From Klebsiella sp. RIT-PI-d (GTDB taxonomy: Bacteria > Pseudomonadota > Gammaproteobacteria > Enterobacterales > Enterobacteriaceae), in NCBI RefSeq assembly GCF_001187865.1, contig NZ_LGIT01000009.1, forward strand, positions 2,046,001-2,110,000: a stretch of DNA of 64,000 bases, read 5' to 3'. The translations under genes and the position numbers were made by a program. Under the pieces are notes generated by a model. The model was not told the DNA's origin, ran no database searches, and saw nothing but the letters and a program-made list of their open reading frames with translations. This document shows positions 1 to 9,420 of the stretch, in pieces (within the stretch, counting starts at the first letter, position 1; each line of letters begins with the position of its first letter).

Positions 1-357
1 TCCTGGTGACAATGGCGGCAGATTATCGGCACCAAACAGGTGTCCATGCGTCAGAAACAGCCGCTGTTCATCGGTTAACACTTGCTGCCACGGGGCCATT
101 ATCGGGAAGGTTAATAGCATCTGGTCTACTTCACTGTCGCAGTTGCCGCGCACGGCAATAATGCGTTCGGCCTGCTCGTTGAGCCGAACCGCAACCTCCG
201 CAGGCGCATAGCGTTCCGGCAGCGCATTGCGCGGACCGTGGTTAAGAATATCACCCAGAATGACCAGCCAGCGGGCACCGCTTTCAGCAAAACGTGCTAA
301 TACCTTCTCGGTCGCCGCAAGCGACCCATGAATGTCCGATGCAAACATCAGTTTCAT
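1..357 (-). CDS. yfcE: YfcE phosphodiesterase, C-terminus cut by window edge
   Basis: This is the first 119 residues of a calcineurin-like metallophosphoesterase matching E. coli YfcE (184 residues), which hydrolyses phosphodiesters in vitro. The metal-binding motifs are in order: D8-I-H10, GD at 35-36 with NHGP at 39-42, GNCD at 71-74 and THGH at 103-106. The stop codon lies left of the window. The gene is divergent from yfcG with a 134-bp gap. In E. coli yfcF lies between these two genes; here it is absent. Confidence 0.93.
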   Translation of the reverse strand, partial: MKLMFASDIHGSLAATEKVLARFAESGARWLVILGDILNHGPRNALPERYAPAEVAVRLNEQAERIIAVRGNCDSEVDQMLLTFPIMAPWQQVLTDEQRLFLTHGHLFGADNLPPLSPG

Positions 358-491
358 TGCGGTTTTCTCCTCTTTAGTGACCGTCTCGATCATACGAGAT
401 TTTACAAATTCGCGCCTTGATAAAAGCTGCTTTGTCCGCGACCGCCTATACTTTCTCATAACATAAGCTGACCTCAACAAAGGAAAGAGTA

Positions 492-1121
492 ATGATTGAT
501 CTTTACTATGCTCCGACGCCCAACGGCCATAAAGTTACGCTTTTTCTGGAGGAAGCAGGGCTTGAGTATCGGTTAATTCGGATCAATATCAGTAAGGGCG
601 ATCAGTTCCGTCCTGATTTCCTCGCTATTTCGCCTAACAACAAAATCCCGGCCATTGTTGATAACCAGCCTGCTGACGGCGGCGAACCTCTGAGCCTGTT
701 TGAATCAGGAGAGATCCTGCTTTATCTGGCGGAGAAACAGGGGCAGTTTCTGAGCGGTGAACTGCGTGAGCGTCATACTACGCTACAGTGGCTATTCTGG
801 CAGGTGAGCGGACTGGGGCCGATGCTCGGTCAGAATCACCACTTTAATCATTTTGCTCCGCAACCCGTTCCTTATGCCATTGAACGCTATCAGGTTGAGA
901 CCCAGCGCCTGTATAGCGTGCTTAATAAACGGCTGGGAAACTCGCCGTGGCTTGGTGGTGAACACTACAGTATTGCGGATATGGCCTGCTGGCCGTGGGT
1001 ACACTCTGCCCAGCGGCAGCGTATTGATTTGAATAACTATCCGGCAGTCAATAACTGGTATCAGCGTATTTTACGGCGTCCGGCGACGCAAAAAGCGCTT
1101 CAGCTGGCGCAGCCGGTCTAG
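492..1121 (+). CDS. yfcG: YfcG, glutathione transferase-like disulfide reductase
   Basis: This 209-residue protein has the GST fold. The N-terminal thioredoxin-like half begins [14 protein letters not shown] and contains SPNNKIPAI, the loop that grips glutathione. The C-terminal half is the all-helical GST domain (about 87-205). It matches E. coli YfcG, a glutathione-dependent disulfide reductase of the Nu class, across its length, and not YfcF. The ATG follows an AAGGAAAG ribosome binding site at about 480-487. folX lies 61 bp downstream on the same strand, so yfcG-folX-yfcH are probably co-transcribed. Confidence 0.93.
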   Translation: MIDLYYAPTPNGHKVTLFLEEAGLEYRLIRINISKGDQFRPDFLAISPNNKIPAIVDNQPADGGEPLSLFESGEILLYLAEKQGQFLSGELRERHTTLQWLFWQVSGLGPMLGQNHHFNHFAPQPVPYAIERYQVETQRLYSVLNKRLGNSPWLGGEHYSIADMACWPWVHSAQRQRIDLNNYPAVNNWYQRILRRPATQKALQLAQPV

Positions 1122-1182
1122 CGGCATCGCTGTCAGTTTGCTTTTCGAGATGATAAAAAACGGTATCAAAAAGGAAGTCATA

Positions 1183-1545
1183 ATGCCGCAATCACAGGCC
1201 ATTATTCGGATAAAAAATCTGCGCTTGCGCACCTTTATTGGCATCAAAGAGGACGAGATTGCCAATCGCCAGGATATTGTGATTAACGTTGTGATTCATT
1301 ATCCGGCTGAGCGGGCGCGGGCAAGTGAGGATATTAACGATGCGCTCAACTATCGGACGATCGTTAAACGCATCATTCAGTATGTGGAAAGCCAGCGTTT
1401 TTCGCTGCTGGAGAAATTAACTCAGGACGTGCTCGACCTCGCCTGTGAGCACCCGTGGGTGACCCGGGCAGAGGTAGAGATCGATAAACCTCATGCGCTA
1501 CGCTACGCCGACTCTGTTTCAATCACCCTGAGCTGGCAACGCTAA
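1183..1545 (+). CDS. folX: FolX, dihydroneopterin triphosphate 2'-epimerase
   Basis: The 120-residue protein is nearly identical to E. coli FolX, which epimerises dihydroneopterin triphosphate to the monapterin form in the tetrahydromonapterin pathway. The FolB/FolX tunnelling fold is recognisable by [14 protein letters not shown] at the start and [11 protein letters not shown] in the middle. The reading frame is open further upstream, to an ATG at 1138. I place the start at 1183 because it follows an AAGGAAG ribosome binding site and gives the family length. The next gene, yfcH, begins 18 bp after the stop. Confidence 0.93.
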   Translation: MPQSQAIIRIKNLRLRTFIGIKEDEIANRQDIVINVVIHYPAERARASEDINDALNYRTIVKRIIQYVESQRFSLLEKLTQDVLDLACEHPWVTRAEVEIDKPHALRYADSVSITLSWQR

Positions 1546-1563
1546 GCCCATCATGGAGAGGGT

Positions 1564-2457
1564 ATGAACATTCTGCTTACTGGCGGGACCGGCCTGATTG
1601 GTCGCTATCTCGTTCCTCGTTTACTGGAGCTTAACCATACTGTAACGCTGGTTACCCGCGATCCCCAGAAAGCGCGGCAACACTTTGGCGAGCGTGTAAC
1701 ATACTGGAAAGGCCTGAAAGACCAGACCAATCTCAACACGATTGATGCCGTGATTAATCTGGCCGGTGAACCCATTGCCGATAAACGCTGGACCGACGCG
1801 CAAAAACAGCGTTTATGCCGTAGCCGCTGGGACATCACCCAGCAGCTGGTTGATCTGATAAAGGCCAGCGATACTCCGCCAGACGTTTTCATTTCAGGTT
1901 CAGCGGTCGGTTATTATGGCGATTCAGGTGAGGTGGTGGTGAACGAGGAAGAACCTCCGCATAACGAATTTACCCACAAGCTATGCAGCCAGTGGGAGCA
2001 GATTGCCTGCGGCGCGCAAAGTGATAAAACCCGCATCTGCCTGCTGCGAACCGGTGCGGTGCTGTCCCGCGATGGAGGAATGCTGGCAAAGCTGCTGCCC
2101 CTGTTTCGCGTCGGACTCGGGGGTCCTGTAGGAAATGGACGGCAATACCTGGCGTGGATCCATATTGATGATATGGCCAATGCCATTCTCTGGCTGCTGG
2201 ATAACGATCTCCGTGGCCCGTTCAACATGGTTTCGCCCTATCCGGTACGCAACGAACAATTCGCCCATACCCTGGGGCGGGTATTGCACCGACCCGCTAT
2301 TTTGCGTGCGCCGGCAACTGCCGTACGTCTCATCATGGGCGAATCGTCGGTGCTGGTACTGGGCGGACAACGTGCGTTACCCAGACGGCTTGAAGCCGCC
2401 GGATTCGCCTTTCGCTGGCACGATCTGGAAGAGGCACTACAGGATTTGGTAGGGTAA
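1564..2457 (+). CDS. yfcH: YfcH, SDR-family nucleotide-sugar epimerase-like protein
   Basis: This 297-residue protein is an extended short-chain dehydrogenase. The NAD(P)-binding GGTGLIG motif is at residues 7-13, the catalytic YYG segment lies in [10 protein letters not shown], and the C-terminal DUF1731 domain ends with [11 protein letters not shown]. It matches E. coli YfcH. No substrate is established for YfcH, and its relation to the neighbouring folX is unknown. It starts 18 bp after folX behind GGAGAGG, which suggests one operon. Confidence 0.92.
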   Translation: MNILLTGGTGLIGRYLVPRLLELNHTVTLVTRDPQKARQHFGERVTYWKGLKDQTNLNTIDAVINLAGEPIADKRWTDAQKQRLCRSRWDITQQLVDLIKASDTPPDVFISGSAVGYYGDSGEVVVNEEEPPHNEFTHKLCSQWEQIACGAQSDKTRICLLRTGAVLSRDGGMLAKLLPLFRVGLGGPVGNGRQYLAWIHIDDMANAILWLLDNDLRGPFNMVSPYPVRNEQFAHTLGRVLHRPAILRAPATAVRLIMGESSVLVLGGQRALPRRLEAAGFAFRWHDLEEALQDLVG

Positions 2458-2478
2458 TCCCGGCGAATTCTTTACAGC

Positions 2479-2510
2479 CCGGTGATAAGGTGAACGGCCT
2501 GATTCACCGG
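2479..2510. repeat. Inverted repeat after yfcH
   Basis: CCGGTGA at 2479-2485 is matched by TCACCGG at 2504-2510, with an 18-nt interior. The hairpin lies between yfcH and the acetyltransferase gene and ends just before the latter's ATG. No T-run follows, so it is not a convincing intrinsic terminator. Confidence 0.4.
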
Positions 2511-2514
2511 ACTG

Positions 2515-3045
2515 ATGAGACACATGCTCACATTACTTACTCCCCGCTTCACCCTGTCTACTTTCCAGCCATCCGACTGGCCTTTCTTTCGCGCGCTGCG
2601 TCAAAACAGTGATGTGATGCGCTACATGGCGAGCGTTGCCTCAGAAGAAGATACGCGACGGGTTTTCGAACAGCGGCTGGCGGATAAAAATGCGTTTGTG
2701 ATCCGTCTGCACGGCGATGACACCGCGTTAGGCGATATTGGCCTGCGGATCAGCAAACTTCACCCCACAGAGGCGGATATCGGTTATTCGGTTTTACCTG
2801 CGGCTCAGGGGCGCGGGATCGCCAGCGAGGCGCTGAAAGCCGTTTGCGAATATGCTTTTTATCAGGCCCGTGTTGAAGCGCTTAACGCATGGGTACTGGC
2901 CAACAATAGCGGATCGGTTCGGGTACTGGAAAAGGCGCACTTTATACGTGAGCAGGTGCTGGAGAAATCCTTTTTGCTTAATGATGAATATTACGATGAC
3001 TGGGCCTTTCGATTAACTAAACATGATTTTTTGCGGGCCGGTTGA
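2515..3045 (+). CDS. GNAT-family N-acetyltransferase (RimJ/RimL type)
   Basis: This 176-residue protein is a GNAT acetyltransferase of the RimJ/RimL-like group. It opens with LLTPRFTLSTFQPSDW, typical of this group, and carries the acetyl-CoA loop AAQGRGIASEAL at about 100-111. The acceptor substrate cannot be told from sequence. E. coli K-12 has a different gene (the PD-(D/E)XK protein YfcI) between yfcH and hisP, so this is a local replacement. An alternative ATG three codons downstream (2524) is equally possible. The gene converges on hisP. Confidence 0.85.
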   Translation: MRHMLTLLTPRFTLSTFQPSDWPFFRALRQNSDVMRYMASVASEEDTRRVFEQRLADKNAFVIRLHGDDTALGDIGLRISKLHPTEADIGYSVLPAAQGRGIASEALKAVCEYAFYQARVEALNAWVLANNSGSVRVLEKAHFIREQVLEKSFLLNDEYYDDWAFRLTKHDFLRAG

Positions 3046-3083
3046 GTGTTAAGAGGAGAAGGTAAGTAAGCAGGCGGAAACTC

Positions 3084-3106
3084 ACCCTCTCCCTCAGGGA
3101 GAGGGT
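3084..3106. repeat. Perfect palindrome between convergent acetyltransferase and hisP genes
   Basis: ACCCTCTCCCT at 3084-3094 and AGGGAGAGGGT at 3096-3106 form an 11-bp perfect inverted repeat with one central base. It is followed by AAAA on the right. It lies in the 75-bp gap between two convergent genes and may end transcription from either side. A related but shorter element occurs at 15221-15235. Confidence 0.6.
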
Positions 3107-3120
3107 AAAACACCCCGCCG

Positions 3121-3894
3121 CTACTTCAGCGAGCCTTTCAAAAATTGTTGTAACCGCGGGCTTTGCGGATTATTAAACACCTGCTCCGGATGCCCCTGCT
3201 CCTCAATTTTCCCCTGATGGAGAAAAATAACGTGGGAAGAGACATTGCGCGCAAAGCCCATTTCGTGGGTGACCACGACCATGGTTTTCCCCTCTTCTGC
3301 CAGCTGCTGCATAATACGCAATACTTCGCCGACCAGCTCCGGGTCGAGGGCGGATGTTGGCTCATCAAACAGCAGGACTTCCGGCTCCATTGCCAGCGCC
3401 CGCGCGATCGAGACGCGTTGCTGCTGTCCACCTGAAAGATGAACCGGATATTTACCCTGCGCCATTTCATCAATACCGACTTTGGCCAGGTACTTCATCG
3501 CGCGTTCACGCGATGCCTGCTTGCTAAGGCCTAATACCTGGATCGGGGCTTCCATGACATTTTCCAGTACGGTCATATGGCTCCACAGATTAAAGTGCTG
3601 AAAAACCATGGTCAGGCGGGTGCGCAACAGCCGAAGCTGATTTTTGTCCGCTACCTTAAGCTGCCCGTCTTTATCGCGTACCAGGGCAATATTTTGTCCG
3701 CTGACGGTAATCGTTCCCTCACTCGGCTTTTCAAGAAAGTTAATACAGCGCAAAAAGGTACTTTTACCTGAGCCTGATGAGCCAATAATCGAAATCACAT
3801 CGCCGGCATTAGCCGTCAGCGAAACCCCTTTCAGCACTTCATGATCGCCGTAGCGCTTGTGCAAATCGATAACGTTTAATTTGTTTTCAGACAT
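3121..3894 (-). CDS. hisP: HisP, ATPase of the histidine/lysine-arginine-ornithine transporter
   Basis: This 257-residue ABC ATPase powers uptake through HisQ-HisM with the periplasmic proteins HisJ or ArgT. Walker A GSSGSGKS is at 38-45, the Q-loop Q at 99, the signature LSGGQ at 153-157, Walker B LLFDE at 174-178 and the switch histidine at 210. Length and sequence match enteric HisP. It is the last gene of hisJ-hisQ-hisM-hisP, 7 bp after hisM. Confidence 0.96.
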   Translation of the reverse strand: MSENKLNVIDLHKRYGDHEVLKGVSLTANAGDVISIIGSSGSGKSTFLRCINFLEKPSEGTITVSGQNIALVRDKDGQLKVADKNQLRLLRTRLTMVFQHFNLWSHMTVLENVMEAPIQVLGLSKQASRERAMKYLAKVGIDEMAQGKYPVHLSGGQQQRVSIARALAMEPEVLLFDEPTSALDPELVGEVLRIMQQLAEEGKTMVVVTHEMGFARNVSSHVIFLHQGKIEEQGHPEQVFNNPQSPRLQQFLKGSLK

Positions 3895-3901
3895 CGTATT
3901 C

Positions 3902-4618
3902 TCAGTGCGTCGATGAAGGTTTCACGTGCTGCAACCAGCGCTTTTCCGCCTTGCGGAATAAACTAATCAGCACATAAGAAATGAGTAAATATAAAACGGC
4001 TGCAATACCAAAGGCGGTAAATGGCTGATAGGTCGCTGAGTTAATATCTCGTGCGATCTTGAGCAAGTCCGGTACAGTGGCGGTAAACGCCAGCGCGGTT
4101 GAATGCAGCATTAAAATCACTTCATTACTGTAGGCTGGTAGCGCAATACGCAGTGCCGACGGCAAAATAATGCAACGGTACATTTTAAATGATGAGAAAC
4201 CATAAGCCCGGGCCGCCTCGATCTCACCGTGCGGTACAGACCGGATCGCGCCGGCAAAAATCTCGGTGGTGTACGCGCAGGTATTTAACGTCAGGGCCAG
4301 AATCGTACAGTTCAGGCCGCTGCGGAAAAAGGCGTTCAGCAGTTCAGTCCCTTTTACAATTTCCAGCGTATACATTCCGGAATAAAAAACAAGCAGCTGA
4401 ACATACAGCGGCGTACCGCGAAAAATATAGGTGAATAGCCAGATAGGGAAACGAATCAGTCTATTACTGGAGACGCGGCCAATGGCCAGGATCACCGCCA
4501 GCAAACCGCCCATGACCACCGAGGAGATAAGCAGCCAGAGCGTTACTGCCACGCCGGTCATGCGATAGCCGTCACTCCACAATAACGACCGCCAGTATTC
4601 CTGAATAATCTCGATCAC
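3902..4618 (-). CDS. hisM: HisM, inner-membrane permease subunit
   Basis: The 238-residue protein is one of the two membrane subunits of the histidine transporter. It has about five hydrophobic helices and the EAA loop [14 protein letters not shown], which docks on HisP. It matches enteric HisM. Its start overlaps the hisQ stop by 4 bp (ATGA type), which implies translational coupling. Confidence 0.96.
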   Translation of the reverse strand: MIEIIQEYWRSLLWSDGYRMTGVAVTLWLLISSVVMGGLLAVILAIGRVSSNRLIRFPIWLFTYIFRGTPLYVQLLVFYSGMYTLEIVKGTELLNAFFRSGLNCTILALTLNTCAYTTEIFAGAIRSVPHGEIEAARAYGFSSFKMYRCIILPSALRIALPAYSNEVILMLHSTALAFTATVPDLLKIARDINSATYQPFTAFGIAAVLYLLISYVLISLFRKAEKRWLQHVKPSSTH

Positions 4619-5301
4619 AGGTCAGCCCTCTTCACACCTACGGAGTAGCGGCGTTCGAGCAGCAGCAGGACACCATTTGAAACCGTGGTAAATACCAGGT
4701 AAATCAGTCCGCAAACGATGGCAAAATAAAACGGCTGCCAGGTACTTTTCCCTGCCAGTTGGGTCGCTTTAACCACATCTTCCAGCCCCAGTAGCGACAC
4801 CAGCGCCGTGGCTTTCAGGATCACCTGCCAGTTGTTACCGATGCCCGGCAGCGCGTAGCGCATCATGGCCGGAAACAGAATGCGGCGAAACGTCTGCGTG
4901 CCGGTAAAACCAAAGGCCGTTGCCGCTTCAATATGGCCTCTGGGTACGGCCATAAACGCGCCGCGAAAGGTTTCGGTAAAGTAGGCTCCGTAAATAAAGC
5001 CCAGCGTAATAATCCCGGCAACCATCGGATCGATATCAAATTGGGCGAGGCCCAGCGCATCGGTCACGCTGTTGAGCACAATTTGCAGTCCATAAAAGAT
5101 CAACAACATCAGTACGAGGTCCGGTACGCCGCGAATAAGCGTCGTATAGCCCTCGAAAATCAGCGCCAGCGGGCGGCTACTGGAGAGCTTTGCGCCTGCC
5201 CCGACAAGGCCAATCAGCACTGACAGCACCACCGAACTTAATGCCAGTTCCAGCGTTACTATCGCACCTTGTAAAATCACCTGTGAAAACCCGTGCAGCA
5301 T
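4615..5301 (-). CDS. hisQ: HisQ, inner-membrane permease subunit
   Basis: The 228-residue partner of HisM has about five membrane helices and its own EAA loop, EAATAFGFTGTQTFRR. It begins MLHGFSQVILQGAIVTLELA like enteric HisQ. It sits 58 bp downstream of hisJ and overlaps hisM by 4 bp, in the order hisJ-hisQ-hisM-hisP. Confidence 0.96.
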   Translation of the reverse strand: MLHGFSQVILQGAIVTLELALSSVVLSVLIGLVGAGAKLSSSRPLALIFEGYTTLIRGVPDLVLMLLIFYGLQIVLNSVTDALGLAQFDIDPMVAGIITLGFIYGAYFTETFRGAFMAVPRGHIEAATAFGFTGTQTFRRILFPAMMRYALPGIGNNWQVILKATALVSLLGLEDVVKATQLAGKSTWQPFYFAIVCGLIYLVFTTVSNGVLLLLERRYSVGVKRADL

Positions 5302-5359
5302 TCAGTCAGTCCTGTCCTGGTGCGGGCCGCCTCATAATGATGACAGCCCGGGCGGATGA

Positions 5360-6142
5360 TTAGCCGCCGTAAACGTCAAAATCGAAGTACTTTTTCGCCA
5401 GCTTTTCGTAGGTTCCGTCGGCACGCATCTGGGCAAAGGCTTTATTCAATGCTTCACGCAGTTCGTTATCCTCTTTACGCAGGCCCATGCCAGTACCCAC
5501 GCCAAACAGTTTTTCATCTTTGATAGCCGGGCCACCGAAGGTGTAATCGCTACCGATAGATTGCTTCAGGAAGCCTTCGCTGGCTGCCACTTCATCCTGA
5601 AACGCCGCGTCAATACGTCCGGCGGTCAGATCCGCATAGATATTGTCCTGCCCCTGATAGGAAACAATTTCGACGCCTTTTGGTGCCCAGTGGACGTTAC
5701 CGTACGTTTCTTGCGTGGTTCCCTGAAGCACGCCTACGCGTTTGCCCTGTAGTTTAGCCAGATCGGGGGTGATGTCAGTCCCTTTCTTGGCCACCAGCCG
5801 CGAGTCAGCGGCGTACAGTTTGTCAGTGAAAGCGATCTCCTGCTGGCGTTTCTCTGTAATCGACAGGGAGGACATAATGACATCGATTTTTTTCGCTTTC
5901 AGGGAAGGGATCAGCGCATCCAGCGGATTCTCAATAAACGTACATTGCGTTTTTATCCGCGTGCACAGTTCTTTCGCCAGGTCGATATCGAAACCCACTA
6001 ATTCGCCCTGTGAATTTTTAGATTCAAAAGGTGCATAAGTAGGATCGGTACCAATACGTATTTTTTGCGGAATAGCCGCGAGCGCGCCCGAGAGAGAAGA
6101 AAACGCCAGAACAAGAGAAAGGGACCACACCAACTTTTTCAT
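5360..6142 (-). CDS. hisJ: HisJ, periplasmic histidine-binding protein
   Basis: This 260-residue solute-binding protein delivers histidine to HisQMP. The N-terminus is a signal peptide ([16 protein letters not shown]) with likely cleavage after residue 22. The mature part carries the cluster 3 binding-protein signature around [11 protein letters not shown]. The frame opens five codons further upstream; I chose the ATG at 6142 because it gives the family length of 260. It closely resembles the adjacent argT product, which reflects an old tandem duplication. Confidence 0.95.
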   Translation of the reverse strand: MKKLVWSLSLVLAFSSLSGALAAIPQKIRIGTDPTYAPFESKNSQGELVGFDIDLAKELCTRIKTQCTFIENPLDALIPSLKAKKIDVIMSSLSITEKRQQEIAFTDKLYAADSRLVAKKGTDITPDLAKLQGKRVGVLQGTTQETYGNVHWAPKGVEIVSYQGQDNIYADLTAGRIDAAFQDEVAASEGFLKQSIGSDYTFGGPAIKDEKLFGVGTGMGLRKEDNELREALNKAFAQMRADGTYEKLAKKYFDFDVYGG

Positions 6143-6343
6143 AATTATCCTCAACAAACCGTCATTCTAATGGGATTTTGGCAAAAATAAGGTGCAGGTA
6201 TCGTGCCATTATTCAGGGCAGCAAGGCAAAATATTCTGCACGGTTAACGCGTTTTTTTTCGCATTTTAAACGCTTAACTATGCACTCATGCCCAATGATG
6301 GTGCAGCCATCGCACCACCATGATGCATAATTCCCATTAATAT

Positions 6344-6367
6344 TCCGCACCAGGTGTCCGGTGCGGA
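6344..6367. repeat. Inverted repeat between argT and hisJ
   Basis: TCCGCACC at 6344-6351 pairs with GGTGCGGA at 6360-6367 around an 8-nt loop, 24 bp downstream of the argT stop. A second weak inverted repeat, GGTGC and GCACC, lies at about 6299-6315. No T-run follows on the minus strand. It may protect the argT message 3' end or lower read-through into hisJ. Confidence 0.45.
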
Positions 6368-6391
6368 GTCGACGGTGTTAGCGTTGCAGGT

Positions 6392-7174
6392 TTAGTCGCC
6401 GTAAACGTTGAAATCGAAATACTTTTTCGCCAGTTTGTCGTAGGTTCCGTCTGCACGAAGCGCTTTCAGCGCGTTATCAAAAGCCGTTTTCAGCTCTGCA
6501 TCATCTTTGCGCAGGCCAACACCGGTTCCATCACCAAAGAAGGCTTTATCTTTTACTGAAGCACCGGCAAAAGCGAAATCCTTCCCGGCTGGCTGTTTGA
6601 GAAAACCTTCGCTGGCGGCCACTTCATCCTGTAGCGCGGCATCCAGACGGCCCGCCGCCAGGTCAGAATAGATCAAATCCTGATTGGCATAGGCAACCAC
6701 GTCTACGCCTTTACTGCGCCAGTGATTATTGCCGTAGGCTTCCTGGGTGGAACCTTGCAGTACGCCAACGTGTTTTCCTTTTAGTGATTCAAGCGTCGGC
6801 TGGATCGGCGAACCTTTGGCTGCGATCAGACGAGAATCGGCGGCATAAAGCTTGTCGGAGAACGCGATCTCCTGCTGACGTTTTTCAGTAATAGAGAGAG
6901 AAGAGATGATGGCATCAATTTTCTTTGCCTTCAGCGACGGGATCAGGGCATCAAAATCACTCCCGACCCAGGTACATTTGACCTGCATGCGCTTACACAT
7001 CTCATTACCCAGATCGATATCAAAACCGACAAACTCCCCCTTCGCATCTTTCGAGGAAAAAGGTGCATAAGTGGCATCTGTACCAATACGCACCGTTTGC
7101 GGGAGCGCAGCATAAACGCTGGCGGCGCTGCTTAAACCAATCAGTAAAGACAGAGCCAGGACCGACTTCTTCAT
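6392..7174 (-). CDS. argT: ArgT, lysine/arginine/ornithine-binding periplasmic protein
   Basis: The 260-residue protein is the second solute-binding protein that feeds HisQMP, with preference for lysine, arginine and ornithine. A signal peptide ([22 protein letters not shown]) ends near residue 22. The mature part shares most residues with HisJ, including [11 protein letters not shown] and the C-terminal [16 protein letters not shown] sigma-54 type promoter lies upstream at 7237-7252, in line with nitrogen control of argT in Salmonella. Confidence 0.95.
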   Translation of the reverse strand: MKKSVLALSLLIGLSSAASVYAALPQTVRIGTDATYAPFSSKDAKGEFVGFDIDLGNEMCKRMQVKCTWVGSDFDALIPSLKAKKIDAIISSLSITEKRQQEIAFSDKLYAADSRLIAAKGSPIQPTLESLKGKHVGVLQGSTQEAYGNNHWRSKGVDVVAYANQDLIYSDLAAGRLDAALQDEVAASEGFLKQPAGKDFAFAGASVKDKAFFGDGTGVGLRKDDAELKTAFDNALKALRADGTYDKLAKKYFDFNVYGD

Positions 7175-7236
7175 ACATTCCCCTCAATAGAGTGATTTTA
7201 TTATCTACTGTTTGTGTTGTGTGCTGCAGGTAACCT

Positions 7237-7252
7237 TGCAGGTTTTATGCCA
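7237..7252 (-). promoter_or_regulatory. Sigma-54 type promoter for argT
   Basis: Read on the minus strand the element is TGGCATAAAACCTGCA. It matches the sigma-54 consensus TGGCACG-N4-TTGCW at 9 of 12 defined positions, with the GG (-24) and GC (-12) pairs at the correct spacing. It would start RNA near 7227, about 50 bases before the argT ATG. I could not find a clear NtrC site further upstream. Confidence 0.7.
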
Positions 7253-7388
7253 CCTCCGCTAACGTAACGCAAAGGTCATACTTGTGTTAATAAAAAGTTG
7301 CAAACAACCTTAAAATGAAGATAGCAGGTCTGCTGATTGAACCGCAGCGGCATGAGAAGGAAAATGTCGGGGATATGATCGCGGTTAC

Positions 7389-7410
7389 AAAAATGCCCTG
7401 AAACAGGGCA
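7389..7410 (-). terminator. Intrinsic terminator of ubiX
   Basis: On the minus strand TGCCCTG, a TTT loop and CAGGGCA are followed by TTTTT. The stem occupies 7394-7410, about 40 bases after the ubiX stop. Confidence 0.8.
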
Positions 7411-7450
7411 ATAAGGGGATGTAAAAAGGGCGTGCGCCGTTGCGTTTATA

Positions 7451-8041
7451 TTACTCGCTGCGCCCGGGAGTATTGCCGCCCGCCCAGCGGGTAAACAGAT
7501 CCTCCGGCAATTCGATATCGAATTGATCGAGTACCCGATTGACGGTCTGATTAATCACATCATCAAGAGTTTGCGGTCGATGATAAAAGGCCGGGACCGG
7601 TGGCATGATGATCGCCCCTAATTCCGCGGCCTGAGTCATCAGACGCAGATGGCCGAGATGCAGCGGCGTTTCGCGCACGCAGAGTACCAGCTGACGACGC
7701 TCTTTCAGTACCACGTCTGCCGCGCGCGTTAGCAGACCATCAGTGTAACTGTTCACAATGCCGGAGAGGGTCTTAATTGAACAGGGTAAGATCGCCATTC
7801 CCGCCGTTTTAAACGATCCTGATGAAATGCTGGCAGCGATATCACGAGAATCATGCACGACGTCGGCCAGCGCCTGCACATCACGCAGGGAGAGATCGGT
7901 TTCAAGCGCCAGTGTCTGGCGGGCAGCCTGACTCATTACCAGATGCGTTTCAACGTCGATGACATCACGTAAAATCTGTAGCAGGCGCACGCCGTAGATA
8001 GCGCCGCTGGCACCGGAAATCCCTATTATGAGTCTTTTCAT
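7451..8041 (-). CDS. ubiX: UbiX, flavin prenyltransferase
   Basis: UbiX joins a dimethylallyl group to reduced FMN to make prenylated FMN, the cofactor of UbiD-family decarboxylases. The 196-residue protein has the flavoprotein start [19 protein letters not shown] and the conserved PPVPAFYHRP segment near the C-terminus. The ATG at 8041 matches E. coli UbiX; two more in-frame ATGs lie just upstream at 8047-8050. In E. coli ubiX follows purF directly; here a sugar cassette separates them. It may also supply cofactor to the UbiD-type decarboxylase at 40316-41743. Confidence 0.95.
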   Translation of the reverse strand: MKRLIIGISGASGAIYGVRLLQILRDVIDVETHLVMSQAARQTLALETDLSLRDVQALADVVHDSRDIAASISSGSFKTAGMAILPCSIKTLSGIVNSYTDGLLTRAADVVLKERRQLVLCVRETPLHLGHLRLMTQAAELGAIIMPPVPAFYHRPQTLDDVINQTVNRVLDQFDIELPEDLFTRWAGGNTPGRSE

Positions 8042-8080
8042 ATTCATCATCCTTAAAACAAGTATGGCAAGTTTGCCCGC

Positions 8081-9088
8081 TCAGGTACGCGGGCGTAAAG
8101 GCATGACATTCGCGCACGAGCTTTCGCGGATCACCAGTTGAACCGGTAGCAGCAGATTACGTTCCGCGCTGTCGTTTAATAATAAGCGAAATGCATCACG
8201 CCCCAGTTCGCGTTTATCAACGGCGACGGTGGTCAGCGGTGGATGCGCCCACGCCGCAGCATCAATGTCATCAAAACCGGCAATCGCGATATCCTCAGGA
8301 ATATGAAAACCGTGGCGTAGACAAGCTCGCATGGCAATAAGTGCCGCAATGTCGTTACAGGCAAAAATGGCGTCCGGCGGCTCGGGCAGCGCCAGCAGCG
8401 TCTCCAGACCCTGCGCCAGCGCCAGTTCGATATCCCGGACCGGCGGCATTTCGACCTGATATTCCTTTGGCAGCGAAATCCCGGCCTCAAATAGCGCTTG
8501 CTGATATCCTTCAAGGCGTTGACGAATACTGTAATGGTGCTGTGCGTGGCCTAAGAAAGCTATTTTGCGCCGACCTTGTTCGATCAGATGACGCGTAATC
8601 ACGAAACCACCGTGATAGTTGTCAGGATTGACGCACGGAAAATCGGCGGCCCACAAGTCGACCAGCGCTACCGGCAGCGAGGTTTTACGTATTTGATCAA
8701 GCGTTTGTGTTTCCAGATATCCGGCACAAATCAGCGCATCAGGCTGGTGTAAGGCAATGAGTTCGGCCACGGAATCATCCGGACCGATCGGCTGAAAGCT
8801 CATGGCGATATCGTTTTCCCGGCAGCTTTCCGCCACACCCAGCATCACGGTTGAGTAAAAGGGTAGCGCGCTGGCAGCGTTATGGTCCCGGTGCAGCAGA
8901 AACAGCAGCCGTTTGAGTTTTCCGCTACGTAATCGACCGAAATCATAGCCTTCAGCCTGGGCTATCGCCAGGATCCGCTGGCGGGTTTCATCGCCCAGCC
9001 CTGCCTGTCCTTTTAGCGCCCGGGACACGGCCGCAATAGACACGCCACAAGCCGCGGCAATATCTTTAATTCTGGTTTTCTTGACCAT
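8081..9088 (-). CDS. LacI-family repressor of the sugar cassette
   Basis: This 335-residue regulator has the N-terminal LacI helix-turn-helix (TRIKDIAAACGVSIAAVSRA, about 4-23) followed by a periplasmic-binding-protein-like sugar domain with SFQPIGPDD, FACNDIAALIAMRA and IAGFDDID. It is divergent from the symporter and glycosidase genes, so it most likely represses them and is released by a sugar from the pathway. The frame also allows a GTG start at 9103; I prefer the ATG at 9088. No counterpart sits here in E. coli K-12. Confidence 0.85.
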   Translation of the reverse strand: MVKKTRIKDIAAACGVSIAAVSRALKGQAGLGDETRQRILAIAQAEGYDFGRLRSGKLKRLLFLLHRDHNAASALPFYSTVMLGVAESCRENDIAMSFQPIGPDDSVAELIALHQPDALICAGYLETQTLDQIRKTSLPVALVDLWAADFPCVNPDNYHGGFVITRHLIEQGRRKIAFLGHAQHHYSIRQRLEGYQQALFEAGISLPKEYQVEMPPVRDIELALAQGLETLLALPEPPDAIFACNDIAALIAMRACLRHGFHIPEDIAIAGFDDIDAAAWAHPPLTTVAVDKRELGRDAFRLLLNDSAERNLLLPVQLVIRESSCANVMPLRPRT

Positions 9089-9301
9089 TCCGCTCGCTTT
9101 CACCTTTCAGGCGCCCTGTCTTCAACTGATACCGCAATTGCACCTGAGTCGCCAGGCAATAACTAAGAATATCATGCTAACGGCAAAATGGACCAATCGC
9201 CCTTCTTCGCAGAGCGACGTGTCTGCCAGAAGTATCACGCTTGCTGATTCTGTTCCCGCGTGAAAGGCGTATTGCAAGCTGGCCCATGCCATCAGACCCT
9301 T

Positions 9302-9323
9302 TATTGTGAAGCAGATCACCATG
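9302..9323 (+). promoter_or_regulatory. CRP-type binding site
   Basis: TGTGA (9305-9309), six bases, TCACC (9316-9320) differ from the CRP core TGTGA-N6-TCACA at one base. It is placed as expected for catabolite activation of the rightward sugar genes. Confidence 0.65.
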
Positions 9324-9331
9324 GAGAATAT

Positions 9332-9346
9332 ATTTTTAGTAAAAAT
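9332..9346 (+). promoter_or_regulatory. Candidate repressor operator 1
   Basis: ATTTTTAGTAAAAAT is a 15-bp palindrome around a central G. It is the exact reverse complement of the site at 9421-9435. It lies in the divergent gap next to the LacI-type gene and downstream of the CRP site. Confidence 0.55.
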
Positions 9347-9420
9347 AAGATCGCTACCACAATCATTGCCATCGGATATTTACCGTCGTGGCTAAGTAGA
9401 TCTAGTCTTCATCCGCTTCC

